In this document: one piece after another, positions 51,081 through 61,500 of the stretch
How positions within the stretch are numbered: position 1 is the first letter of the stretch
Layout: the number at the start of each line of letters is the position of its first letter
Assembly: GCF_020889785.1 (NCBI RefSeq)
Contig: NZ_JACMYK010000012.1
Span: 1-64,000, forward strand
Length of the DNA: 64,000 nucleotides
Direction of reading: 5' to 3'
Source of the DNA: Bradyrhizobium acaciae
GTDB lineage: Bacteria > Pseudomonadota > Alphaproteobacteria > Rhizobiales > Xanthobacteraceae
Made by a program: the position numbers and the translations under genes
Notes under the pieces: model-generated
The model's input: only the letters and a program-made list of their open reading frames with translations
Databases searched by the model: none
Told to the model about the DNA's origin: nothing

Positions 51081-52232
51081 ATGCGGTTTCTCTTCAAGAC
51101 CGACTATGAAGACGACATCAGGCTGTTTCCGCATTCCGGCTACGTCTATTCCTACGGCCTGCTGCTGGCGGTGCTACTGATCGCGCCCTATGTACTCTCG
51201 AGCTATCTGATGAGCCAGCTGGTCTTCGTCTGCATCTACGCGACGGTCGGCGTCGGGCTCTTGATCCTGACCGGCTTCACCGGACAGGCCTCGCTCGGCC
51301 ATGCCGCGTTTCTGGCGATCGGCGCCTACACCGCGGCCTATCTGCAGCAATTCAACGTGCCGTTTCCGGTGTACTTCCTCGCTGCCGGGCTGTTGACCGG
51401 CGTCGTCGGCGCGCTGGTCGGATTTCCGGCGCTGCGGCTGCAAGGCATCTATCTCGTGATTGCCACGATCTCGTTTGCCTTCATCGTCGAAGAGATCATG
51501 GCGCGCTGGGAAAGCGTGACCAACGGCAATGAGGGCATGCGGGTCAAGACCATGCAGCTCTTCGGCATCACGGTGTCGCGCGACGGCCCGACCTTCTATT
51601 ATCTCTGCCTCGCGGTGCTGGTGCTGACCATCGTCGGGACACTCAACCTGTTGCGCTCGCCGACCGGGCGCGCCTTCGTCGCGATCCGCGACAGCGAGAC
51701 TGCGGCGCGCAGCATGGGGATCAATGTCGCGCTCTACAAGGTGAAGTCGTTCGCGATCTCGGCGGCGATCACCGGATTCGCCGGCGTGCTGTTCGCCCAC
51801 AAGCTGTCCTTCATCTCGCCCGAGATGTTCACGCTGCAGCTCTCGATCGAGTTCATCATCGTGATCCTGATCGGCGGCACGTTCAGCCTGCATGGTGCGG
51901 TGCTGGGCGCGATCTTCCTGGTCATGATCGATCCGTTCCTGACCTATCTGAAGGACGACATGCCCGGCGTGATCGCGGGCGCTGCGGCCACGCTGGGCGC
52001 CGGCGCCGAGCGCGCAGGCCACATCCAGGATGCGGTCGCGGCCTTTGCTTCCGCCAACGGACTCAAAGGCGCGATCTACGGCATCATCATCGTGGTGTTC
52101 GTGCTCTTCGAGCCCTTGGGGCTTTATGGCCGCTGGCTCAAGATCAAGCTCTTCTTCCAGCTGTTCCCGCTCTACAAGCGCGCGACCTTCAAGCGGCAGA
52201 AGATCTACGTGAAATCGGAGCGGAATCGATGA
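51081..52232 (+). CDS. livM: Branched-chain amino-acid-type ABC permease LivM
   Basis: 383 residues, about ten TM helices, 9 bp after livH with GAGGAGGAAGC upstream. Core segments are GFTGQASLGHAAFLAIGAYT and GRAFVAIRDSETAARSMGIN. The C-terminus is extended by about 40 residues with a basic end, as in other rhizobial LivM proteins. Its last codons overlap livG by 4 bp (ATGA). Confidence 0.92.
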   Translation: MRFLFKTDYEDDIRLFPHSGYVYSYGLLLAVLLIAPYVLSSYLMSQLVFVCIYATVGVGLLILTGFTGQASLGHAAFLAIGAYTAAYLQQFNVPFPVYFLAAGLLTGVVGALVGFPALRLQGIYLVIATISFAFIVEEIMARWESVTNGNEGMRVKTMQLFGITVSRDGPTFYYLCLAVLVLTIVGTLNLLRSPTGRAFVAIRDSETAARSMGINVALYKVKSFAISAAITGFAGVLFAHKLSFISPEMFTLQLSIEFIIVILIGGTFSLHGAVLGAIFLVMIDPFLTYLKDDMPGVIAGAAATLGAGAERAGHIQDAVAAFASANGLKGAIYGIIIVVFVLFEPLGLYGRWLKIKLFFQLFPLYKRATFKRQKIYVKSERNR

Positions 52233-52987
52233 GCTATTTCCGCGCCGAGAACCTGTCGCTGCATTTCGGCGGCCTCAAGGCGGTCGATGCCGTCAGCTTC
52301 GCGGTCGAGAAGGGCGAGATCCTCTCGATCATCGGGCCGAATGGCGCCGGCAAGAGCTCGATCTTCAACCTGATCTCGCGCATCTATCCGCCGACCTCGG
52401 GCAAGATCTTCTTCGAGGATCAGGACATCACCCAACAGCCGGCCTACGACATCGCGAAGCTCGGCATCGCGCGCACCTTCCAGAACATCGAGCTGTTCGA
52501 GAATGCGACCGTGCTGAGCAATCTCCTGGTCGGCCGCCATCGCCATTCCACGACGCAGCTCTGGCAGGAGCTGTTGTTCCTGCCGAGCGTCCGCGCCGGC
52601 GAGAAGGCGCACCGCCGCCGGGTCGAGCAGGTGATCGAATTCCTCGATCTCGAGCCCTACCGCGACAAGCTGATCTCGGGCCTGCCCTACGGCGTGCGCA
52701 AGGTGATCGAGCTGGCGCGGGCGCTGTGCTCGGAGCCGAAGCTGATTCTGCTCGACGAGCCGTCGTCCGGCCTCAATGTCGAGGAGACCGACGACATGTC
52801 GTTCTGGATCCGCGACATGAAGAGCGAGCTCGGCATCACCGTGCTGATGGTCGAGCACGACATGACGCTGGTCAACCGCGTCTCGGACCGCGTCATCGCG
52901 CTGAACTACGGCCGGGTGCTGGCGATGGGTTCGCCCTCGGAGGTGCAGCACCATCCCGACGTCGTCGCCGCGTATCTGGGCGCATGA
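52229..52987 (+). CDS. livG: ABC ATPase LivG
   Basis: 252 residues. Walker [10 protein letters not shown], signature [15 protein letters not shown] (a LivG-type, degenerate LSGG), Walker [13 protein letters not shown], and the switch His in MVEHDMTL. The operon overlap with livM (ATGA) indicates coupled translation. Confidence 0.93.
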   Translation: MSYFRAENLSLHFGGLKAVDAVSFAVEKGEILSIIGPNGAGKSSIFNLISRIYPPTSGKIFFEDQDITQQPAYDIAKLGIARTFQNIELFENATVLSNLLVGRHRHSTTQLWQELLFLPSVRAGEKAHRRRVEQVIEFLDLEPYRDKLISGLPYGVRKVIELARALCSEPKLILLDEPSSGLNVEETDDMSFWIRDMKSELGITVLMVEHDMTLVNRVSDRVIALNYGRVLAMGSPSEVQHHPDVVAAYLGA

Positions 52988-52997
52988 GGATGACGCC

Positions 52998-53777
<780 letters not shown>

Positions 53778-53905
53778 GAAGGTTGGCGTCGACGAAAGTC
53801 GACGCTGCGCTGCGAGAGAGTTGGAGCTAGATTTCAGGCCTGTTTCGCAAACAAGACCGGCGCCCGAGCCGGCGCGTGAAACAAGCGGCAGAGGAGGGAG
53901 CGCGC

Positions 53906-55744
53906 ATGGCAGGACCAGCGGTGCTGACGGTTGCCGACACGATCGCGCGGAGCTTTCTGCTCGCGGTGCAAACGCGTGGCGACAGGCCCGCGATCCGCGA
54001 GAAGAAGTTCGGCATCTGGCAGCCGACCAGCTGGCGCGAATGGCTGCAGATATCCAAGGACATCGCCTTCGGCCTGCATGCGACCGGCTTCCGCCCCGGC
54101 GACGTCGCCTCGATCATCGCCAATGCGGTGCCGGAATGGGTCTATGCCGACATGAGCATCCTGTGCGCCGGCGGCGTGTCGTCCGGCATCTATCCGACCG
54201 ATTCCGCAGCGCAGGTCGAATATCTCGTCAATGATTCCCGCACCCGGGTGATCTTCGTCGAGGACGAGGAGCAGCTCGACAAGGTGCTGGCCTGCCGGTC
54301 GCGCTGTCCGACGCTGGAAAAGATTGTCGTGTTCGACATGGAGGGCCTCTCCGGCTTCTCCGACCCGATGGTGCTGTCGCTCGCCGAATTCGCGGCACTC
54401 GGCCGCAATCATGCACAAGGCAATGACGCCTTGTGGGACGAGATGACCGGCAGCGGCACCGCCTCCGATCTCGCGATCCTGGTCTACACCTCGGGCACCA
54501 CGGGCCCGCCCAAGGGCGCGATGCATTCCAACCGCAGCGTGACGCACCAGATGCGCCATGCCAATGATCTCTATCCCTCGACCGACAGCGAGGAGCGGCT
54601 GGTGTTCCTGCCGCTCTGCCACGTCGCCGAGCGGGTCGGCGGCTATTACATCTCGCTCGCGCTCGGCTCGGTGATGAATTTTGCCGAGAGCCCGGAGACC
54701 GTGCCGGACAATCTGCGCGAGGTGCAGCCGACCGCGTTCCTTGCGGTGCCCCGGATCTGGGAGAAGTTCTATTCCGGCATCACCATCGCGCTGAAGGACG
54801 CGACCCCGTTCCAGAACTGGATGTACGCCCGCGCGCTCGCGATCGGCAATCGGATGACCGAGTATCGCCTGGACGGCGAGATGCCGCCGCTGTCGCTGCG
54901 GCTCGCCAACCACGCTGCCTACTGGCTGGTGTTCCGCAACATCCGTCGCATGCTCGGGCTCGACCGCTGCCGGATCGCGTTGACCGGCGCTGCACCTATC
55001 TCGCCGGATCTGATCCGCTGGTATCTCGCGCTCGGTATCGACATGCGCGAGGTCTACGGCCAGACCGAGAATTGCGGCGTTGCGACCATGATGCCGGCCG
55101 ACCGCATCAAGCTCGGCTCGGTCGGCAAGGCCGCGCCCTGGGGCGAGGTGATGATCTGTCCGAAGGGCGAGATCCTGATCAAGGGCGACTTCCTGTTCAT
55201 GGGGTATCTCAACCAGCCGGAGAAGACCGCCGAGACGATCGACGCAAAGGGCTGGCTGCACACCGGCGACGTCGGCGCGATCGACAATGAAGGCTATGTC
55301 AAGATCACCGACCGGATGAAGGACATCATCATCACCTCCGGCGGCAAGAACGTCACGCCGTCCGAGATCGAGAACCAGCTCAAATTCTCGCCCTATGTCT
55401 CGGACGCGGTCGTGATCGGCGACAAGCGGCCGTATCTCACCTGCCTGATCATGATCGATCAGGAGAATGTCGAGAAATACGCCCAGGACCAGGACATTCC
55501 GTTCACCAATTACGCGAGCCTGTGCCGGGCCCGCGAGATCCAGGACCTGATCCACCGCGAGGTCGAGGCGGTCAACGCGAAGTTCGCGCGCGTCGAGACC
55601 ATCAAGAAATTCTACTTGATCGAGCGCCAGCTGACGCCCGAGGACGAGGAACTGACGCCGACCATGAAGCTGAAGCGCAGCTTCGTGAACAAGCGCTACG
55701 CGGCCGAGATCGACGCCATGTATGGCGCGCGGGCGGTCGCATAG
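53906..55744 (+). CDS. Long-chain acyl-CoA synthetase-type AMP-dependent ligase
   Basis: 612 residues from ATG 53906 with GGAGGGAG upstream; an earlier start at 53876 is possible. The adenylation P-loop is VYTSGTTGPPKGAM (about 191-204), then EVYGQTENCGV, GWLHTGDVGAID and the core ITDRMKDIIITSGGKN. It activates a carboxylic acid to acyl-CoA through an acyl-AMP. It lies inside the liv operon before livK, so it probably activates the imported acid in vectorial fashion (inference). Confidence 0.92.
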   Translation: MAGPAVLTVADTIARSFLLAVQTRGDRPAIREKKFGIWQPTSWREWLQISKDIAFGLHATGFRPGDVASIIANAVPEWVYADMSILCAGGVSSGIYPTDSAAQVEYLVNDSRTRVIFVEDEEQLDKVLACRSRCPTLEKIVVFDMEGLSGFSDPMVLSLAEFAALGRNHAQGNDALWDEMTGSGTASDLAILVYTSGTTGPPKGAMHSNRSVTHQMRHANDLYPSTDSEERLVFLPLCHVAERVGGYYISLALGSVMNFAESPETVPDNLREVQPTAFLAVPRIWEKFYSGITIALKDATPFQNWMYARALAIGNRMTEYRLDGEMPPLSLRLANHAAYWLVFRNIRRMLGLDRCRIALTGAAPISPDLIRWYLALGIDMREVYGQTENCGVATMMPADRIKLGSVGKAAPWGEVMICPKGEILIKGDFLFMGYLNQPEKTAETIDAKGWLHTGDVGAIDNEGYVKITDRMKDIIITSGGKNVTPSEIENQLKFSPYVSDAVVIGDKRPYLTCLIMIDQENVEKYAQDQDIPFTNYASLCRAREIQDLIHREVEAVNAKFARVETIKKFYLIERQLTPEDEELTPTMKLKRSFVNKRYAAEIDAMYGARAVA

Positions 55745-55826
55745 CCGGCGGAAAGGGAATTGGCGAAGGAGCGAGCAGGCCCGACCCTTCGCCCAACATG
55801 GGCCGTTGTGTAAGGAGGAGACTGCA

Positions 55827-57026
55827 ATGTCGAAATCGCTGAAGGCGCTGGGCCTTGCGGTGAGCGCGCTGGCGCTGACCTGTCTGTCGGCCGCAGCCCA
55901 GACCAAGGTCACCAATGAAGGCATCTCACCGACCGAGATCGTGATCGGAACGCATCAGGATTTGTCCGGCCCGATCAAGGTCTGGGGCGTTCCGGTGTCG
56001 AACGGCATGAAGATGGCGGTTGAGGAGATCAACGCCGGCGGCGGCATCAACGGCCGCAAGATCAAGATGATCCTGGAGGACAACGGCTACGACCCGAAGA
56101 AGGCCGTGCTGGCCTCGCAGAAGATGGTCGAGCGCGACAAGGTGTTCGCGATGATCGGCCCGATGGGGTCGCCGACCGTGCTTGCGGCGCAGGATATCCT
56201 GTTCGATGCGGGCGTGCTGCAGCTGTTCCCGCTGACCGCCGCCGAATTCACCTTCAAGTTCGATCCCGCCAAGCCGCAGGAGCGGCTGAAGTTCAACAAC
56301 CTCCTGCCTTATGTCGAGAGCACGCGCGCCGCGCTCAAATACATGATGGAATGGAAGAACTTCAAGAAGCCCTGCATCATGCACCAGGACGACGAGTACG
56401 GAAAGAACGTGCTCGACGGCTTCACCCAGCAGCTCGGCGCGATGAAGGTGCCGCCGGCCTCGGTCACGAGCTACAAGCGCGGCGCCTCCGACTTCTCGGC
56501 GCAGGTTGCCAAGATGAAGTCCGACGGCTGCGATCTCGTCGTGCTCGGCACCGTGATCCGCGAAACCATCGGCGCGATGAACGAGGCCAGAAAGCTCGGC
56601 TGGGACGTGACCTTCCTCGGCGCCACCCCGACCAACGTGCTCGAAGTGCCGGCGCTCGGCAAGGAGGCCGTCGAAGGGCTCTACGCCGCCTCGGGCTTCG
56701 AGATTCCCTATGAGGACACTGCCAAGGGCAAGGTGAAGGACTGGCTGGTCAACTACAAGAAGATGTTCAACACCGACGCCAACACCCAGGCGATCATCGG
56801 CTACAACGCGGTGATGACCTTCGCCTTCTACGCGCAGAAGGCGGGCAAGGATCTCACCGGCCAGAAGATGCTCGACGCGCTGGAGTCAGGCGACAAGTTC
56901 CTCGACATCTTCAGCTCGCCGCCGACCAGGTTCTCCAAGACCGATCATCTCGCCAACACCATCACCCAGGTGCAGCAGGTCAAGGGTGGCCGCTGGGTTC
57001 TGGTGAAAGACAATCTGATGTTCTGA
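55827..57026 (+). CDS. Periplasmic binding protein LivK-type
   Basis: 399 residues from ATG 55827 with AAGGAGGAG upstream, a strong ribosome site. The signal peptide ends LSAAAQ. The mature part has TEIVIGTHQDLSGPIKVWG, MAVEEINAGGGINGRKI and GPMGSPTVLAAQDI, typical of type I periplasmic ligand-binding proteins. It is last in the livHMGF-fadD-livK set and followed 20 bp on by palindromic repeat A2. The ligand is most likely a carboxylic acid. Confidence 0.93.
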   Translation: MSKSLKALGLAVSALALTCLSAAAQTKVTNEGISPTEIVIGTHQDLSGPIKVWGVPVSNGMKMAVEEINAGGGINGRKIKMILEDNGYDPKKAVLASQKMVERDKVFAMIGPMGSPTVLAAQDILFDAGVLQLFPLTAAEFTFKFDPAKPQERLKFNNLLPYVESTRAALKYMMEWKNFKKPCIMHQDDEYGKNVLDGFTQQLGAMKVPPASVTSYKRGASDFSAQVAKMKSDGCDLVVLGTVIRETIGAMNEARKLGWDVTFLGATPTNVLEVPALGKEAVEGLYAASGFEIPYEDTAKGKVKDWLVNYKKMFNTDANTQAIIGYNAVMTFAFYAQKAGKDLTGQKMLDALESGDKFLDIFSSPPTRFSKTDHLANTITQVQQVKGGRWVLVKDNLMF

Positions 57027-57045
57027 AGCGCAGTTCGAGCTGGCC

Positions 57046-57168
57046 GTCATTGCGAGCCACCCGGTCGGCGCGAAGCGCCGCCGGATGACAGGCTCCGCGA
57101 AGCAATCCATCATTCCGCAAGCGCGGCGGCATGGATTGCTTCGTCGCTTCGCTCCTCGCAATCACGAC
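57046..57168. repeat. Dispersed palindromic repeat, family A copy 2
   Basis: 123 bp, 19 bp after the livK-type stop. The GTCATTGCGAG start, the GCGAAGCAATCCAT arm and the ATGGATTGCTTC arm match copy 1 at 16775-16858, with an extra GC-rich insertion (GGCGCGAAGCGCCG). Confidence 0.85.
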
Positions 57169-57198
57169 TTACGGCCGTTACGTCCCGTAGCGATCAAT

Positions 57199-57944
57199 TC
57201 ACCGCGCAGCAGGCCGCCACGCGGCTTCGGTGACCAGCGGCGCATCGACGTAGCGGCTGACGCCATTCTGGTCGATCACGAAGGTCGGCCGGAAACTCCT
57301 GATGTCGCTGTCCTCGATCATCGCCATGCGGCGATTGTCGAGCATCAGCCAGTGGCCGTCGAGCCGCGCCGCGACCACGGCATGGTCCTCGCCGCCGGGC
57401 AGGTCATGCATGACGACGATGCGCAAATCGTCCGGCGCGACGCCGGCCTTGCGCAGCGCCACGAATTTCGCGATCGCATAGTCCTCGCAATCGCCGCTGC
57501 CGCGCGCGAAGGTGGCGAGCGGCGTGGCCCAGACGTCGGGCTCGCCGTAGGTTGCAAGATCGCTGCCCGGACGGATCGCAAGGTTGATCGCGCGGTTGAT
57601 TTCGCCCAGCCGCGCGCGCCTTGGCGCGCCCGTCCGGCATCGACGATCGCCAGGAACCGCAGCGCCTCCGGCGACGCGCAGCCGGCGCGATCGCTCTCGC
57701 AGTCTGCGAGTTGCACCAGTTCGCCGGCGAGCTGGCGCTGCACGCCGAGCCATTTATCGTAAAGGCCGCCGCCGGCAAGCAGGCTGGTGGCCAGACCGAA
57801 CGGCTCGATTGATTTTCTGATCAGCGACGACGGGCCGGGCGAAAGTATCGAGGCGGCATTGAGCTCGGTGACCGACGCCGCGAGCACCAACCCGAAGCCC
57901 AACATGACGGAACGCAGCGCAAACGAGCGAAGCGAGAATCCCAT
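57199..57944 (-). pseudogene. LapG-type transglutaminase-like cysteine protease, frameshifted
   Basis: The gene is read in two frames on the reverse strand. The 5' part (from ATG 57944) gives a signal-like start MGFSLRSFALRSVMLG and runs to ...ALRFLAIVDAGRARQG; the 3' part continues ARLGEINRAINLAIRPGSDL to the stop at 57199. Joined, they give about 248 residues, the normal length of the bacterial transglutaminase-like cysteine protease family (LapG type). The catalytic triad is seen: Cys in GSGDCEDYAIAK, His in GEDHAVV and Asp in LMLDNRRM. The break, near 57608-57622, needs one extra base in a GC run. It lies beside a large secreted repeat protein, the natural target type of LapG. Confidence 0.8.
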
Positions 57945-58537
57945 GTGACACCCCCTGTCCGCTCATCGGCGGGTGGACACTACACCGCACACGCGACCGG
58001 ATCGTTTCATGCGCGAGCATGGCCAACGATCCCTTCGAATCGACTTAAGATGTGGGCAATCCGGACGGCAGGCTGAAGGGCGTCTGCCCGGGGTCCCGAA
58101 AACTTTACCGGTTTGTGAAACGAACCGGCGAACCTTTTTCCACCGCGAAACGCCTCATGCTTGCTTTCTGGTTAACCCGGCCAGTCCGGGCACAGGATTG
58201 CTGCGATTTGTAAGCCAAGTCACAGCTTTAGCCGGAAAAATCGGGTCAAATGACCCCTCGGGGCTGTGGGGAAATAAAGGCAAGTAGAGAAATGCCAGTC
58301 AATACCACGAATACGTGGCTCAGTACGCATCTTGGCTCGAATCCCATCTCATGGTACCGTCAGTCAAGTTCTGACTACATAGCTCTTCCGAGAGTGAGCC
58401 AAGTCACACCCACCCAAATGGCGCGGCCAGCACACCTTGCGAAAGCAAAGGATGGTTTCGCCAAGCTTTATCCGATGATATGCAGGCGTAATCATTCGGA
58501 TACTTTACCAATATTAACCCTCGTGCGGTGATCCGCA
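57945..58537. other. 593-bp leader/intergenic region before the repeat protein
   Basis: It is less GC-rich than its neighbours. Two near-identical 15-base copies, GTAAGCCAAGTCACA (58210) and GTGAGCCAAGTCACA (58394), stand 184 bp apart. A 79-residue frame from ATG 58292 was considered but its codon use is poor. Promoters for both flanking genes should be here. Confidence 0.4.
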
Positions 58538-61500
58538 GTGAACTTCGTTGGGAAATTCGACGGCCATTCGCCGAGCGTGGACGCTTATGTCCGCGGCTCG
58601 GCATACGTCGAAAGTGTTACCTCGCATGCTCCTCCTGGCGCGATCACGGTCGACGACGGGCAATTGCTGTTCACCGGCGACTTCAAGCGGACCGGGCTTG
58701 ATCTCGTCATCTCGAAGGACGATCGGGAACTCGTCCTGCGCGACTACTTCAAGGGCGAGAAGCACGCCGCCCTGGCATCGCCTGAAGGCGCGCATCTCAC
58801 CGGCGACCTCGTCAACGCGCTCACTGGCTACACCCAATATGCGCAGGCCGGCGGCGCCGCCGAACCGGCCAAGGTCATTGGCCATGTCACCAAGTTGGCG
58901 GGCAGCGCCACCGCCATTCGCAACGGCGTCGCGATCGTCCTGAACCAGGGCGACGCCGTCAACAAGGGTGACGTGGTGCAGTCCGGCGGCGACTCGACGC
59001 TCGGCATCACCTTCATCGACGGCACCGTGTTCGGTCTCGGACCGAACGCCAAGATGGTGCTGAACGAGATGATCTATGACCCGAACGGGTCGAGCAATTC
59101 GTCGTTGATGAGCCTCGTCTCGGGCACGATCTCGTTCGTGGCCGGCGCCACCGCCAAGCACGGCGACATGAAGGTCGATACGCCGGTCGCGACCATGGGC
59201 ATCCGCGGCACCGCGGTGCTGGTCGAGATCGATTTCGACGTCCAAGGCACCGGTGGCGTGCCGCCCGCCAAATTCCAGGTGCTGGTCGAACCCGATGGCA
59301 GCACCGGCTCCTACATCCTGTTCGACAAGACGACGCTCAATCCGATCGCAACCGTCGACCAGGCCGGCACCCAGACCATCGTCAACGGCCAGGGCAGCGT
59401 CAGCTTCGTCTCGTCGGCGCAACTGTCGACCGACGCGCAGAAGCTGATCTCCGATGTCTTCGCGTTGAAGTTCACCGACAATTCGAATCCAAACACCAAG
59501 CTGACGACGAATTTCACGGACAGCATCGTCCCGTTCACGACCATCCTCAAGCTCGCTACCGGCGACGCTGTCGTGCCGACAAGCTTTCTGCTGGGTTTGA
59601 CCAACGATACCCAGTCACAGGCTGCGCCCGGCAGGTCCGACCATATCCCCGGGGCGCCGCATGTCGTGACACAGGATGGTGCGTTCGCCGAACTGCCCGG
59701 GCAGACCCATAGCGGGCAGCCCGACACGGTGACCGGCCAGATCACATGGGTGGACGTCAATCTCGGCGACAAGCCGACCGCGACGGTCAGTTTCAATTCG
59801 TTCAGCTACCGGGACGCCAGCGGCCACGACGTGACTTCGTCGCTGACGGCGGCGGAGCGCGCGGCCATCAATGCCGTCGAGATCCCGCTGCTGCTCGACC
59901 CCAATCCGCAGAACACCAACATCGGCTCGGCGAGCTGGACCTACAGCCTTGCCGACGGCGCGTTCGACTTTCTGGCCGCCGGCGAGACGCTGACGCTGAC
60001 CTATCTCGTGCGCGTCGATAACAACTACCAGCTGAGCAACGAGACCGGCTTCAAGACCATCACCATCACGATCACCGGCACCAATGACACGCCGGTCGTG
60101 ACGTCCGCGGCGCAGGTCGGCTCGATCACCGAACTCCCGTGGACGACGAATTCCGCCGCGCCGGATGCGGCGCACGGCACCGTGACGTTTACCGATGCTG
60201 ACCTCACCGACACGCACTCGGTCACCATCACCGGCGTCACCGAGGCCGGCGTTACCAGCGGACTTGCCAACCAGGCCACCGTGCTGAGCTGGCTGTCGCT
60301 GGGCGCACTGACCGATTCGACCGATGGCGTGACCGGATCGCGCTCCTGGACGTTCTCGGCCGCCGACAAGAGTTTCGACTATCTCGCCGTTGGCGAGACG
60401 CTGACGCTGATCTACACGGTCCAGATCGATGACCATCATGGCGGCGTCGTCACGGTCCCCGTCACGATCACGATCGTTGGCACCGATGACAAGCCGGTGA
60501 TCACCTCGCCGACCCAGGCGGCTGCCATCACCGAGACCGAAGGGGTGACCGGTTCGACGAAGCCGGATACCGCGTCCGGTACGGTCACCTTCACCGACGT
60601 CGATCTCAGCGACACCCACAGCATCACCGTGGCCGGGGTCACCGAAACGGGCGTGACCAAGGGGCTTCCCGATCAGGCGACGATACTGAGCTGGATATCG
60701 CTCGGCGTCCTGAAGGATTCGACCGGCGGCGTGACCGGATCGAGCGGCTGGACGTTCTCGGCCGCCGACAAGAATTTCGACTATCTCGCTGCCGGCGAGA
60801 AGCTGACGCTGAGCTACCTGATCCAGGTCGACGACCATCATGGCGGCGTCGTCACCCAGCCCGTGACGATCACCATCACGGGCACCAACGACGTCCCGAC
60901 GTTTACGTCGGAACCGCCGATGGCGACCATTGCCGAGCAACCCGACACGACGGGTTCATCGAAGCCGGACGTCGCCCAGGGCGTAGTGGCGTTTGCCGAC
61001 GTCGATCTCAGCGACACTCACTCCGTGTCGATCACCGGCGTGGCGGAAACCGGAACGACCACGGGCCTGCCCGAGGACGAGTCGACGGTCCTGAACTGGC
61101 TCTCGCTGGGGACGCTGACCGATTCGACCGGCGGGGTGGCCGGATCGCAGGCCTGGACCTTCTCGGCTGCCGACAAGAATTTCGATTATCTTGCCGCCGG
61201 CGAGACGCTGACGCTGACCTACACCGTCAAGATCGACGACCATCATGGCGGCGTGATCAGCGAACCGGTGACGATCACGATTACCGGCAGCAACGATGCG
61301 CCAATTGTCACCTCGGCACCGCAGGCGGCCACCATTGCCGAGCAACCCGACACGACCGGTTCATCCAAGCCGGACAGCGCATCGGGCACGATGACGTTCA
61401 CCGACGTGGACCTCAGCGACATCCACTCCGTCACCATCACCGGCGTGGCGGAAACCGGGGCGGCCACGGGTTTGCCCGAGGACACGTCCACCGTCCTGAA

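Noticed and set aside
58292..58531. 79-residue forward frame in the adhesin leader
   Set aside because: Codon use is unlike the neighbours (many A/T third positions), no ribosome site, no recognisable fold.
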